Shown piece by piece: positions 1 through 14,045 of a stretch of 64,000 nt of DNA (position 1 is the stretch's first letter; each line of letters starts with the position of its first letter). Source of the DNA: Clavelina lepadiformis (taxonomy: Eukaryota > Chordata > Ascidiacea > Aplousobranchia > Clavelinidae); the NCBI RefSeq assembly GCF_947623445.1, contig NC_135246.1, positions 14,181,856 through 14,245,855 on the forward strand, written 5' to 3'. Made by a program: the position numbers and the translations under genes. The notes under the pieces are model-generated. The model saw nothing but the letters and a program-made list of their open reading frames with translations. It made no database searches and was not told where the DNA came from.

Positions 1-3000
1 AAGATTGGTAATTTGTTGTATTACTTGCTACTTGTTGTTGAATTAAAGTAAAAAATAGCAAAATAAAATTCATATGAATTAAAATAAATTCAAATCATTA
101 ACTCAAAACAAATTAAATTGAGATAAGTTTAATTAATTAATTATTTTCCTTGAGTTCAATTCATTTTTAACTACATCATATGTATTCATTTAGACCGACC
201 TAATTTAAATAAATTAAAGTCAAAAAAATTCAACAAAATTTTAAAAGCTTTAAAAAAATTTAAAAAAAAGTTTTTTATAAATTTAATTTTGGCTTTGAGT
301 TATTATATTTTTAAATTTTTTAATTTTCAATGTGATATTGAAATTTTGCCTGTTTTCTTTTTCACAAAGTAATCAAAAATCCTCTTTTATAATTTAGCTT
401 TGAAGAGTTGAAAGAAATAGTACTAAATTGCAGTACTAAATTGCTACAATTAGGAAAATGTAAGCAGAGTACAGCTTATTTCTCATCAACTGTTTTTTTA
501 AATGTTTTCATGCGATGTAACAAACTGTGAGTAAGACGGTTATTTTGGCCGAGGGAGAATTCCGGAGAAAAGCAAATTACTTAAAACCTGATTGTTTCAT
601 TGTTACACCTCTACATTTTTAAGTTTATAAAATTGGTGTATTGAAAATCATTCAAATTAAAATCAGGTAAAATTTTTGGATTTATACTATTTTATTTCAA
701 TCTTTCTGAAAATATTTTAACTAATCTAAGTTCATTTGAATTGTTGAAAAATATTAAAAAAGTTTAAATTTCATTACATTTCTGTGAATTCATCTAAATT
801 TATTTTGATTTGTTTTTTGCAGGTTTTAAATTTATATCATTTTACTTAAATTTAATTTGTTCAATTTTTTTTTAATTTGAATTAATTTCACACAATGACC
901 GTAGAGCACACACGCTTTGATCGATCATGTAAATTGTGCCATTAACAACTAAAAATCACACTCTAAAATATCACGAAAATGTATAAACACACATGAAAGC
1001 AAAATCTATAAAACCCTTGTGATTGTACAATTGAGTCCGACCTTCAGTAAACAGGCCTTGGAAAAAGTGTTTTCGAAAATCATTTTTATTAAATGTTTAC
1101 TATTTGACCTGCATGTAGTTAGCGCCCTGAGTTTTTCGTTATATCTTGTTGCGTCATTATCGTTGACCGCAGTATAGCCTACAACGTTATCGTGAAACAG
1201 AATTATAGATGTATTGGTTTAACAAAGTATCTTTCAATTAAATCTCTCTCTGTATACGTCAAATAATAATCGGAGGAAAAACAACTAGCAAACGCTGAAA
1301 TCAAAACTCGTACACGTTAATCGTCTTACTTACTTGCTTGGTAGGTAGTCGAAGGTATAACGTTATGGTAAATTTTCATGCACTGCTGAACCATGGTTTC
1401 ACCCTCTGTATAACGCCTGAGTGAAAATACCTCAGTACTGTATGTCTTATATAATAAGCTAAGGTGAGTATGTTTTACCAAAGGCGATTTCAAATATATG
1501 AAGATATAAACAAAACAAGCAAGTAAGCGATGTACAGACAGTACAGTACAGTATAGTATACAGTACAGTACAGCATAGTAATTTGGAGGTAACATGGACT
1601 TGCAGCAAGCAAGCAAGCGTACATCGCAAGACCACATCACTGTTATACCGTTTCTTTGTTATTTGCAACCTTTCTTCTATGTTTGGCGTTGAAGTTAAGT
1701 GTTTCAAAGTACAACGAAATGCGCTCATGACCATATTTATACTGGCGGAAACCGGTTGAAACAAGTTGTCAAGTCGCTAAATGCACCAATAGAAAGACTT
1801 TTCCGATCTCTCAATCTCAGTTACTAAACGAGATGTTAATGTTTAACCAAAAGCTTGCTTCTACAAACAGAGCGTGTGCACTTGGCAAACTTTATAACAA
1901 TTCGGTGTGGAGAACTCTTTACAATCTTGCAAAATCATTTCTTGTTTATTTACTGACAACAACGTCACTAAAAATCACTTGAAAATGGCCGCATTATGTT
2001 TATAGGCTAGTATTCGGCTTGGCTGCAAAATTATATGTTGGAGCCTTGGAGATGATAAGAACCTGCAGGTTGCAACGGGGACGTTACCATCCAAAGTAAA
2101 AGTAACATACAGATATACATCTTTAAAATTTGTTTAAGTTCATAGAGGCATCTGAATGTACTGCCCATACAGCACATAATTGAAGATGGCGCTGTATAAA
2201 TTTTGGGTGTGCTTCTCTGATTTGTCTAACACATACAGATATAATACTATTTACAAGTTAATTTATTTCCAGCAGGAATAAGTAAATGGTAGATTTTCAG
2301 GACACGTTATTATTTTTTGTTAAAACCATACAAGACACTCTTGTTCGCCCATTTTACGTAGTGAAATCTGAGAATTGATTAATAAGTATATAGAAACCGA
2401 ACATTGAACTTTTGGTATTAGTGTATTAACTATGAACAATAGCCATGGAAAAAATAATTAGCATTTCTATGAATTGTGTTGTGAATTTATACAAATTCGT
2501 TCAAACAATGTCGAAACTATTTACAACGACGTAAAGTTTTTCAAAACAGGAAACAAAACACGTTGTCGTTGAGTCATGAAAAACCCAGCGCTGTTATTCA
2601 ATTGACCAAAACTCAACTTTAACAAAGCAAAACGTGATTTGCGCTTTTGTTTCTATTTTGAAATACAAAGCGCCTTCAGTGAGTACAGATAGCCATTGCG
2701 ACAAACATCACAAGAAGATGACGATTTGATGTTCTAGGTCTCAGATAAACATAAGCGATGATGCTATGGACACGCTGATAAAGCATTACAAAACCACACA
2801 TATGAGTAACTGTTACCCCTGAAATTCAGTTCTACTTTTAAAACCACACATATATGTGAACAAAACCACTACCAAAACCATGCCGACTGTTACGGTCGTG
2901 GCAGTGATGGGAAATACAGAATTTGAGTTTGGCTTGATTTAATAAAGCTTAATAAAGGAATAAAATTGAATGTGTTAAACTTGTTTTTTCCGTATATTTA

Positions 3001-3812
3001 TTGCGTTTCTCCCTTGCGGCCGGTTACGCTTTTCCGTGCTTTATAATTAAGCACATGTGTCTTTTTTCGACTTGTGTCCAACAGGTAGTCGCATGCTCAG
3101 TTTTATATTGGAGCTCCTGAAATGAGCGGTATCAACAAAGCTTAACTAAACTGTTTTTAAATAAAAGATGTGCCAGTATATCTGTAAATCTAAGAGTGAG
3201 GACAGCAAAACGTAACAAATGTATAGGCATCACGAGATATAAAAATATTCGTGCTGATAAATATTAAAAAGTATTTAACAAAGATTAGCTTTTAGTAGTT
3301 TATTCATAGACGCCTTAGATTGTAAAAACGGTTGTATTTGACTCGCACTTTATATAGCAAGCATTTACATGGGTTGAAAAGTAAATTTACATGTTGTCAT
3401 TAAATTTGTTTAGTTCTGCTCCGTATTGAAACGTGGAAACTACAATGAGAAGTGATTCAATGTGCAAATTAATTTCTTTTTAAATACTGTTACACTAATA
3501 GATTACATTTAATAAAGAAAATACGAATAAATTATTCAATTACATCCCGCTATAGTCTTCCCGATATAACTTCCATCAGAGTTTCCTCTAAGGCTTGCAA
3601 CTGCGCAGTACCCCCAGACCATATAAGCAGTGAAATTTCATTCTTGCGCACTTGCAACATTTCCAATTTACAAGTAAAAAATCTTCAACATTTTTTGACA
3701 GAACGTTTCTGAGCATATCGCATCGCTCTTTTACCGCTTGAAACTCGTCGTTGGTTGTCGTGTCCACATAGTTGCGCAATTGCCCTTTTTTCATAATGAA
3801 TATGAATCAGAA
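1..3812. other. Gene-free AT-rich flank
   Basis: I see no convincing gene here. The first ~900 bases are extremely AT-rich, with degenerate AAATT/AATTAAA words. Around 1532-1577 there is a short CAGTA-type simple repeat, which is what makes the two overlapping minus-strand ORFs near 1326-1764 look open. Other short ORFs lack splice-site support and protein-like composition. Confidence 0.5.
1532..1577. repeat. Simple repeat, CAGTA-type
   Basis: Imperfect tandem copies of a 5-base word (ACAGT/CAGTA) cover roughly 45 bases. Nearby runs of GCAAG in both orientations add low-level dyad structure. Confidence 0.6.
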
Positions 3813-3816
3813 TTAA

Positions 3817-4492
3817 TAGACCCTTTCCAAGTTACGGGCGCCATATTTTTTGGGTAACAAGATATTTTCGATCGCCCATACTTAACAATGGAAAATATCG
3901 ATCCATTCTCATTCTTTCTCAAATTACAAGCGTTCAGGGGATCACATTGTAATGATTTCACTCGGCTAAGTAGCATATGAATTCCTTTACGCAATAAATA
4001 AAAAAAATTGAAATTATGTTGCCTAGCTCTTGTTTTACAGAAATTTAAATATGTGGTAAGAGTTTGCGTGGTATCTGCGGCGCGTTTGGATGTAACAATT
4101 CGGTTTGTATTTGCTTCGAGTTAAACATTTCAAGCTTTGCTTGACATGGCAAATAAAATTATTCTATGTGACGTGAAGCAGATAACACGTAAACTGTTAC
4201 GCATTGGCATATGGCATTATTCGCTGACCACGTATCCAGACGTCATACCCATTAAGTCCTGTGCGTAGGATTAAAATTGCTGTAAAGTAAGAACTAGGCA
4301 ACATATTCTCAAATGTTTTTCTTTATTGCGTAAAAGAATTTATATGCTATTTAGTTGAGCGAAATCTTTGCAATTTGAAGCCTAGAACGCTTGTAATTTG
4401 AAAAAGAATGGAAGTGAGTCGACATTTTCCATTGTTAAGTATAGACGATGGAAAATATCTTGCCATCCAGACAGTAACTCGGAAAGGGTCTA
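3817..4492. mobile_element. Long terminal inverted repeat element (~676 bp)
   Basis: The two arms, about 3817-4037 and 4288-4492, are diverged reverse complements of each other. The outer ends read TAGACCCTTTCC on the left and, reversed, TAGACCCTTTCC on the right. The inner ends share TTGCCTAG. The spacer of about 250 bases has no ORF of note. The flanks are TTAA on the left and TTGA on the right, which could be a decayed TTAA duplication of piggyBac type, but this is weak. The arms have many differences, so the insertion looks old. It encodes nothing and is best described as a non-autonomous long-TIR MITE of unassigned superfamily. Confidence 0.75.
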
Positions 4493-4496
4493 TTGA

Positions 4497-7400
4497 TAAT
4501 AATGAATCAGCTACACCTATCAAAATTCAGCAATAAACCTGGTCAAAGAAAATAAACATTGGAAAAGCACAAAATCAAAGAGAATTTCTCTAAATTCAAT
4601 GTGAACTTTGTTTGTATTTTGGTATGATTTTATGCTTATTCTAATAACTCACAAAGTTAGTAATTCATTTAAACTCTGCTAACTCAGCCTTAAATATTCA
4701 TGCTCACTAAAACAAACATTTACGCAGTGTAATATTTTCTTAGAGGGATCACTGCCTTCCATATACTGAAATTAATTCATATGCGTCACAATATTGTCTC
4801 GTAATTAAACGATGGCGTTGTTACTCCGGCATAATTTTTAAACTGCTTTTTATTTTGACACATGCAACCATCCAGCATTCAGGAAATGTTGAATTGCCGT
4901 TCTGTGGCACAAGCCTTTGTATTAAGAAAAGTTTGATCAAATTAGTTTTGCTATACTGCCCCATTTCACGCCAGCACCTACATCATTAAAACCAGAATAA
5001 AAACGTTGTCAGGCACAAAAGGTTGTAGTGTCGTAATTTAATATCAATATTTCAACGTCACAGCATGTCAGTTTTCGATGTCACATTTCATCGTTCTATT
5101 CTGACGTCAGAGAAGACGACTTCATGTCACGTTTACTTGAAACAATTAAATGAAAAAGCAGTCATAGCTCTGCTGAAGCAAATATCGTTCATATTTGCAT
5201 CGAAAATAAAATATTTCTGGTCAAGTGAATTTGTACAAATAAAGCTATTTCAGGGGGATCTAGATCTATAAAACTTTTAATATCAGGCTAAATCACTCCT
5301 GTCAAAGGCGTGAAATGACACTATTCTATACTGTTTATAGGCGTATACTTCGTCTGTTGGCCAAACAAAAAAATGATCGTAAGATTTAGTAGTTGTGCAC
5401 AAGTTTATTTGTAAATTAGGAATCTGAAATCGTCAAGATGTTTAAATGGCAGTGATACAAAAAGCAAACTTCCCTGATTTATGCCGCGTTTATGTCTTTG
5501 CACATGGTTGCGCAACAGAATGAAAAAAATTTAAAAGTCAAAGCGATGCAGCATACTTAGCATAGACATTCTGTCATGAGCATAAACATCACCTTTATTG
5601 ACGTCATCGCATGACGAAATATCCGGTATAAGCCGACTGAGTGGTTTCAATAAATAAACTTACGGCAAAACGCTGCGCAGTACATACAGCTTATTTCTTC
5701 TTACAATGACGCCGCATAACATAATATACGCCACTGCTATCCTGTATAGTTTTAAGAACACATCCACTTGGAAGCACTTCAGTGCGAAACAAAGTAGAGC
5801 TGATTCGATGTTTGAGAAAAACACCTTGCTATTTTATCAAACCAAGTTCAAAAAGTATTTCTAATCTAATCTTGTAGCAGCGCTGGGGTTGCGTGGAGTG
5901 ACTGAGTGAGTGTTGCATCTTTATTTATAAATTATTTTAAACTATTAGTTGTAAACAACAGTAAGTGTAAACAGCAAATTTTCTCAAACCTTTCTTCTTA
6001 CTTAGCTCAAAACTCTAGAAAGGACTTTTTCACTCAAGGAAGCACATTTTAAACAAGTCACCATTAAGAGGCGTGTGCCGCAGTATCAATAATGCATGAA
6101 TGGCATAAAATCTAAAGACGACCACATGTTCTAAGGCTAAGTTAATAGGCTACATTTCTTTCCAAGCTTGCTAGGCAAGCAGTACTTTTAGATCGGTCAT
6201 CCGTCAAATTATAAAAGCAAACAAGCTTTTGAATGAGGTTCGCAATATTTTCGGATTTTGCTGAAATCATTAAAAGTCAACTTCGTATGGTTCACTTTTA
6301 ACCAGGAATCACAAAGTAGGTTATACATAAATGTACTTCATTTATAAGTAGTAATAACGGCTGGCGTTGTATGTGTGGCGAAAAGTTTACGTTTGTTATG
6401 AGTTGAAAATAAAAAATCACTCGCCATGGCAAAATGGCATGGGCGCACCACTCGAATGTGAATGCCTTTGCAGCGCTCTCCTCAAATCAGTAACAACGCG
6501 AAGGCAACACTTTAGTCAAAACGTAATTGAGCAACACTGACAATTTTAGTTTTCATTCTTTAAAGTTCAAACCGAAGCAAGGTTAATGTTTGTTTTTACT
6601 GTGCATATTTCACGTGGACAAAAAGAAAGTTTCTCTGAAGTTTATCAGTGCCGAGTACTGATAAGCAGAAAGTATTTACAGACGAAATAACAGCGTATTA
6701 GTTTTCAAAGGGCTCAGAAATCCCTGCATGTCTGATTTTCAGCATGTTAACCACCTTCAGTAAGGTAAGGTTATGTGCCCCATTTTCCAAAAGAGTAGAA
6801 AATCTTTAACGGTTATTGTGATTATATTTTGTGGGGGCAAGGAATGTCTTTCCTATCCAACCAGGCATATGTTAAATCCCGCCAATTTCTGTTTACCCTA
6901 TCTGTTTTCTTCGCGTTTTCTTTTCCAAAGCGAAGCTGTTAACAACCCAACCCAGCAGAGCAACCGATGAGTTATTTTCTCTCTTTATTATTCTAGTTCG
7001 TTCCTGGTTATTCTGATGCGCTTTTTTCCTTCCACGTTGTAATACTTCTCTTTTGACGCTCACGTGATGTAGTTTGATAACTAAGCCGGTGTTCCTTTTG
7101 CTTTGTTATACCCCCGCACGAACCGCAAGAAAGAAATTCAAAACGAATCGCCGCTGGTGTCTCTCGCACAAACTGTCGTGACGAAGCAATGCACGCATCT
7201 ATTTTGAGAGCAAGCTGCGTTAGCTGCGTTGAACAGCACATAAAAGGTCATATACAAAGCTTACGGGTTCAAGGTCAAACAGCATGTAAGCTTTCAAGTG
7301 CTATTTTGAAAGAGTTAAGCTATATTTGTAATGTGTAATTATGCCAATTAAAACAACGAAGACAAAAAGTACTTTAGGGCTCGTCAAACATAAAAACGAT

Positions 7401-9212
7401 GCGAAAAATGTCGCAACAAAAATTGTTAAGGTTACCTTGCAACGTAATTGTTTAACTATACAAAGCGCATTGTGCGCAACCAACCATAATATAAGGCCAC
7501 ACCCTTAAAGCACTGTACTTAAAATCATAATAAAAGAGAGAAAATCCCTAGATATTACAAGGAACTGGTAGTTCTCCAAGACCAGTTCGAGAAAGAAATG
7601 ACAAAAGAAAACGTTGTAAAGTAAAATGCCCCGTAATGATAATAATAACATTAACATGGCATAACTAAAAAGTACTCCCAGATTTACAAAATGAACGATT
7701 ACAATGCGCTGTTGAAACCCAGCTCTTTTGCAAGTTTGAAAATGAAATACAAGTTTGAAAACAAGCAGAATCATTTAATTAAATGTTCCCTATAATTTTA
7801 AGTTAGGATTATTTTACCTTTGTTGCTTGATGGTGGCCGTTGCAACAACATTTAAATTGTGACCTAAAACAATAGTGTTAAGAGTTATCGAAACAAAAAC
7901 AAAGTTGACAAAACTAGCTGCCGTGGAAAGAAAAACATCTTATTTTTTCGAAGATAGCCCGCAGCGCTCCTTGGAAAAGGTATAATACAAAACCTCAAGC
8001 CATATATTAATTTTATCGAAGGCGTGTGGAATGCAGCTAAACAGGATGCAACGTTGCTGCTATTCACATGGATGTTAAAATGACAAAGAACGTTGTGTAA
8101 GGAAAACTCGGTGGTTTTGGTGTCAGATAAACAGATGTAAAGACAAGCCGATATCATGTAATTACTTATTTTGTTCAGTGTTGCGTTGTGTTCAGGTTAC
8201 ATTAACGTTGCCTACATGTACAAACGCATTGTTGACGATATTCACGTTAATGGTGTTGAAGAAATGACGATCAAAAGTGCGCTAAAAATTTGACAACACG
8301 ATCAACCGTGATGGTAAATTTCGATAGACCAAAAGCTGTTGAATTTTTTTTCATTTCACAATACCGGAAGCTACTTTCAAAGACCCCAAAAGTCATTTTG
8401 TATTGCTTCATCCGGGGACGCATGTGGTAGGTAAAATTGGCATGCCTACATTAACCATACACGAAGCTACGACAATTTTTTTGATGACTTATACCTATGA
8501 CGCTCGGTCCACGCAAACTGTGAGTTTTCTTGGTAGGCTATAGCTCATGACAAAAAGTGTGGTTCAGTTTAAAAAAAATTAAATTCAATGCTATAGTAGT
8601 AGTAACTTGTATACAAGCTAAGACGAAATTTACTATCTCATTATTTCTTTGTAAGAAATAAACAACAAGTCTTTATTTGTTTCTCTACTGAGTATAAATG
8701 TTTGGAGTTTTGTTTAGCTATGTTCAAACTATAACGAATCGACCCAATTCCAACAGTTTTGCAAAGGTGTATAGCAAAAATGAGAATGCACAAATGAAAG
8801 CTGTAATATGTAACTACTATATAGGTGAGCGCGGTTTTTAAAAACTTCAACTCACAACAGCTGCATCATCAAAGACAATAAACGACCTCATCGTCATCAC
8901 ATCACCCGTAGAGGCCGTGACCTAGAACTGTTCAGAAGGTTGCCAATTAGGACGACCGGAATGATTTCATCTAGGGACCATAAGGTTAGCACTGGAGCAA
9001 AATCAAGACTTTTTGGAATATGACCATTTCCGAATGCAATAATACTAACAGCGTAGTTGTAAGCACAGCGTATGGAAAAGATATACGACTGCTTTAACGG
9101 AATTATTCAAGCCATTTTGAACTTGTTTCGGTGATGACACTATTGTGTTGCTGACATAAAAATGTGACCCCGCTAATTACACTTATACACACAATCGCTT
9201 AGAAATTTATCG
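4497..9212. other. No recognisable gene
   Basis: Only short ORFs occur here, none with flanking splice sites or a protein family I recognise. A 10-base word ATTTCACGCC near 4964 recurs inverted near 5308, which could be the ends of an unrecognised element but is too short to call. Confidence 0.45.
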
Positions 9213-9272
9213 CTTTAAATCAGCGGTGTCCAACCTGTGGCCCGCGCGCGGTATTTTTGAAATGACTTATAT

Positions 9273-9743
9273 CAGGGGTGGCCAAACTGCGGCTCTTTAA
9301 TGAATTAGCATTGATGAATTAGACATGCATTTTCCCGGTCTAGACGAGTTGTTTGATCAGATTATGAAACAATGCGTTCTATCACACGTAGTAACAACGG
9401 ACTCATCGTTAGTAATAATCAAATTACACCCCAAAAAGTACATTATTGTACAGAAGTGTGCTAACTTGAACACTGTAGTTAAGTAAACTGTCAGATTGAA
9501 GCTGTACGTCAGGGCTGACCTAGTTTTAAGTCTTGGTTACGGTTATACTAATAAATGCAAAAAGAGTTGGTGAAGCCCAGGTGGAGACTCATAGTATCAC
9601 CACGCAGCACTAATGTTAATCAATAGCTACACTTCGTTGTGAGTGAATAAATTCGTGTTTTTTATTGTGTTTGTGTTGTTGCTCTTTTAAAACTGGAATT
9701 TGTTATATGCGGCTCGAGCATGAAGCAGGTATGGCCACCCCTG
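9273..9743. mobile_element. hAT-type MITE nested in the outer element
   Basis: The termini are CAGGGGTGGCCAAACTG and, reversed, CAGGGGTGGCCATACC. The perfect 8-base duplication ACTTATAT lies at 9265-9272 and 9744-9751. The element is 471 bp with no coding capacity. Because the outer element is interrupted, this insertion is the later event. Confidence 0.88.
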
Positions 9744-9845
9744 ACTTATATTATCAACTGAATCGCCACGTAATTTAAGGCGAACTTGCATTCCGAGAAA
9801 TTGGCATTTATTACTTGCTTTCTTTGTCTATTGCTCTATTTATAC

Positions 9846-10184
9846 CATCGGTTCCCAAACTTTTCTAAAAATTTTGCCTGGTGGACCCTTTGCAATTAGT
9901 TTGATATTTCGCGGCCCTATAAAAATCAAAGAATGCTATAGGAAAAATGCAAAAACAACACCAAGGAAAAAAAATAAAAACTAACAAATACGTTAAGCGT
10001 TTAATGGGATGGGTGCACTTGTTTTGCTGCAATTAACTCATCGGTGTTTGGTTCGGTTTTGGATAGCGCAACTCTCATGTCGTGTACTACATCCACCCTC
10101 TGAAACTGCTTTAAAGCTTTAAAGACTAATTCTCATTGCAGACCCTCTGAAACTGCTTTACGGACCCCAGTTTGGGAACGGCTG
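9846..10184. mobile_element. Second nested hAT-like MITE
   Basis: The ends CATCGGTTCCCAAACT and, reversed, CAGCCGTTCCCAAACT form terminal inverted repeats. The flanking octamers ATTTATAC and CTCTATAC match at 6 of 8 positions, so the duplication has decayed. An internal phrase, ACCCTCTGAAACTGCTTTA, occurs twice about 47 bases apart near the right end. Confidence 0.65.
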
Positions 10185-10464
10185 CTCTATACTATTAGTA
10201 TAGAGCAATAGATAGTAGAGATAATAGATTATATATAGATAATTTAATTAGAGCAATAGATAGATAATATACTATATTCTCTAGTGCAGGGGTGCACAAC
10301 TGTTCAAGTTAATTTTATTGCATCACAATTTACTTCTAAAATTAGAATTTTGGTGTGAGGGTTTTAATAAGAAATTAGCAGTAAACACTCAAGTGGCCTG
10401 CGAAATCATTCGTAAATCGCATGTGGCCTTTTGTCCAAAAAGGTTGGACACCCCTGCTTTAAAT

Positions 10465-13400
10465 CATGACTAGCGATTGAATGATTTTATTACATTACGT
10501 GGTGGTCTAATGCAGCATCAAAACAGGTTTCAATAGGAACCATCTTTTTTCTTCATACAACTGGCTAATCACTCAGCCATAAAGCATGCAATCATATACG
10601 ATGAAACAGTGTATTAAACATTCTATCTTGGTTTAGCTCATACACACTGCGGGAGTCGATTCGCCTGAGATCGAAGCATATTGTAAGTACGGGCAATAAA
10701 TAAATAATAAGCACATCGTTCCCATTTAATACTTTTCGAACGGTTGCGCAAAAGTTTAGTCTTTTTCGATAGATGAGTTTCTAGTACTTTCTAAATTAAA
10801 ATTTGGTTTGAAATTAGCGCCGAATCAACATTGAATAATCGCGTGGTAGCGAACAAAGAACATTTTCCAAATGCTAAAGTTGCGCAAGAAATGAGTCAAC
10901 ATAACATTGATTACGTGGAGTTGGAATTTGACCACGAAGTTCGTGCGATACAGTATATGGGTCAGAGCAGAAAAGCAATGCAGCAAGACAAACAACGTGA
11001 CTAATCGCATTTATGTTGCAGCCCACAAGGAAATCATTTAACCAACAACAAATAGGTCAAAACCAATCCAAAACTTAATTCACAAACAATCAAGGTTTGG
11101 TCAATCAGTTCGATAATTGCCTTAACATATTGATCTACTTGACTTCAAGCTGATTGTAAGTATGTCACGCGGCCTATAGAAAACACTACTCAAAGCACAA
11201 AAATATATCAAACCACTTGCCAAAAGCATGATCCATTGCACAACATGATGCTGTAAATGCGATCGCCAAACGAAACCAGCAAAATAAAAGGCTTTATAAA
11301 AACGCTGTTTTCAGAACAGAAACCGCTTAACCAAAGGACGAAATTTCTTACCATAACGGATACTTCCAAACAAATTTGCAATCAGTAAATTGTTGCTCCT
11401 CCTACTGTATAGTGTGACGTTTTACCCATCTTACAACTTTGCAAGTAAGTTTATGTTGCAAACTACAATCAGCAAGGCTTGGTAACTGCGCAATGTTTGT
11501 TCGCCGAATACTAGGTTAGATTAACAACAATCTTATTGAAAATTTCCTTATTGAAGCGTTTGCACTGCATACAAGGTTTTGTCATGACCTGCATAAAAGA
11601 GCTTGGATAGGCGTTGTTTCATTATTTGTTTAACTACTCTTTCGTACTACAATATTTGCATTTCAAAAAGTTAAAACATTACTCTATCAGGAAACTGAAA
11701 TGACCATGATGGGTTGTATTGGTCATGATATTTTTTTTTCATAACTTAACTTTTTTCCAGTGCATAATAATAGCCTACAAACCACAGAACAAACCAGTCA
11801 ATCAAAAAAGTGTTCAGTTAAGAAAAGTAGATTGGGATTTTTGGACCTGATCAGTTCTCAAATTGTCTTGTTTTGGTTTTGCAAAACGTATATACTTAAA
11901 CTGATAACCTTCAACAGTATTCTATTGTGCAAACAGATTTGCCGAAAAATGGGTGAAGCGTCACTTATTTATCACTGTTATTGCAGATATGGAGAAACCA
12001 CGGCGACCACCGCATTTCAAATATCAATCCAACTTCGACCCGAGAATATCATCACTAGAGTTAATCTATTTGAATAGGCTAAGTTTAATCGACAATTTTT
12101 TTACGACTTGTTCATGTTTTCTTATCAAAATAGATGATTTTTAAATTTAGAATCGTGAATAGATGAAAAATAGAAAATATTTTAGAATATAGGCATTTGG
12201 AAAAACAGCCGAAGAAGCCAGCATATACTATGACCACGCAAATAAAGCGAACGCATGTATAAAATATGCTATCTGTTAAACACAAAAGCCAAACTGCCTA
12301 ACCGCGTCACATATAAGCGTTGTTGGTTGTTAAGCTTTTTACCATAAATACTTTTGTAGTACTCAATCGGTCCGTCAAGCACTATTTTGTGATCGGCGGA
12401 AGGCTTTTACTTTCAGGTTACAAGGCACATTGTACAACATTTTCCCTTGTATCGTTATGTATATTTATACAACCCGTACTGATGGCCGGGCAATATGTGT
12501 GAAATTGTTTGTTTGCTTTGTCATAACTTTTTAAGTAGTAACCTTCAAGAATCTGCAATCAAATGAGTTCGCAGTAAAAACAGCTTAGAGGCCATAATTG
12601 TTTTGGTGGTGGCAAAAGAAATGCAAAGTTCTGCTACGGCATTCTTACGAAAGTACATAAATGACCATTCCTGCACCTAACCAGCACTCAAAAAATTGTT
12701 TTGTTGTTGTTTGTTACAAATACCTGTTTACACCCTATTAATTTTTATATTGACAATAACCCATAATTCTTAAATGACAATTCCAAATACCGCCGTAAAA
12801 TCAAAATCATTCTAAAGAATTTAGGTACATAGGATCAAACTGTAGTGAACTCTCTACAGCCCACTTACGAACTTCACCAACGATTTTGGTCGGAATAGCG
12901 TTTCGAGTTTACTAAAAATTCTTGACGTTTGTTAATTATCGTTGTTCGTACTTTATCGACCTTAAAACGTGCTTCAAACAAAACTTATTATCTTAACTCA
13001 CCCGATATTTCATTTCACTATTTATGATGAGTGAAAAAATTACACAGCATTTTTCGATTTTTTGTTGTTTTGTATTTTTATAATGTTAGTCCATATCCTG
13101 TCTCTTACAGTGTTGCTGAGCTGGTGAAGTGACCAAACACTCTTGGAATGTGGTTTGCAAACCTTCCAATTCAAGCAAATATAAGCCTACACTTAAAAAG
13201 TATTGCCTATTGAAGTTCACAGGCAAGCTAATGTGGGTTGACTAAACTCAAAACTCTTACTTTTATACAAGACTAAGCAAGCCACGCACAGTTTTCACCA
13301 ACGTAAACTAATTTAATTCTTAACATCATGGCACAGGTTTTTATTCTTTGCGATTTGGTGGTAAATCGTCAGGTTTATCTTCAGAAAGAAAGTTGTATCC

Positions 13401-13697
13401 TCAAGGGCTTAGTTCCTTCAGCTTTTCCCCGATTATGCCTTTGTAGGAGCTAGGAATGTTAGGAGTTGCAGGAGTGTAGTAATGGGTGCTGAACAACTGG
13501 CCCATTAATAACATAGCGGAATAATCGCCTGTAAAATATTGTATTTGATATTATTATTATTTATACAATGTGATGAATACATATTTATAATCTATATTCT
13601 ATTGCATAATATGTTCGTTGTTGTTTTGGGCCAAAAGTAAAGTTATAAATAACTGATCAACTAAATATAATAAAATAAACTGACTACAACATGTACT
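10465..13697. other. No recognisable gene
   Basis: The overlapping plus-strand ORFs near 11760-12144 lack family resemblance and splice context. Nothing else in this stretch can be supported as coding, RNA or mobile. Confidence 0.45.
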
Positions 13698-13705
13698 ATG
13701 TAATC

Positions 13706-14037
13706 CAGTGCTTCTCAACCCCCTGGGTCGCTATTTGGTTGTTTTGGGTCGCCGTCGCCAATTAAACTAGTCCACAAAGCCGTTCGATAACTGAGTACCT
13801 TACTTTATTCATTGCATATTGACTGTTTGTTGACGTCATACTGCATTGTTGTGGATACACAAGTGAAGAAGCATGGTGATGATTATTTGCTGTAAGACTT
13901 TAGATTAGCTACTTTCGAGTCAAGGCTAAATATTTGTAAATACCCAATTTTTGGGTAAAAAATTTGGGTCGCCTCAGTATCGCTATTAATTTACGTTTAA
14001 TATTTGAGTCGCCGCAAAAAAAGGTTGAGAAGCACTG
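13706..14037. mobile_element. hAT-type MITE (332 bp)
   Basis: The terminal inverted repeats are a perfect 15 bases, CAGTGCTTCTCAACC on both strands. An exact 8-base duplication, ATGTAATC, lies at 13698-13705 and 14038-14045. The interior repeats phrases such as GGGTCGC near both ends. There is no ORF. The perfect TIR and duplication suggest a fairly recent insertion. Confidence 0.92.
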
Positions 14038-14045
14038 ATGTAATC

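Larger units (their letters stand above)
9221..10456. mobile_element. hAT-type MITE, outer member of a nest
   Basis: The ends are CAGCGGTGTCCAACCT and, reversed, CAGGGGTGTCCAACCT. They are flanked by a perfect 8-base duplication, CTTTAAAT (9213-9220 and 10457-10464). Short CA..TG termini plus an 8-bp duplication are the signature of the hAT superfamily. The body contains at least two later insertions (9273-9743 and 9846-10184), so the original element was much shorter than 1236 bp. No transposase ORF is present. Confidence 0.85.

Noticed and set aside
1326-1764. Two overlapping minus-strand ORFs of about 100 codons
   Set aside because: They run through a CAGTA simple repeat, overlap in different frames and have no protein-like features.
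4964-5317. Inverted 10-base word ATTTCACGCC as possible transposon ends
   Set aside because: The match is too short and no target duplication was seen.
11760-12144. Plus-strand ORFs of 105 and 63 codons
   Set aside because: Low-complexity AT-rich translation, no family resemblance and no supporting splice sites.
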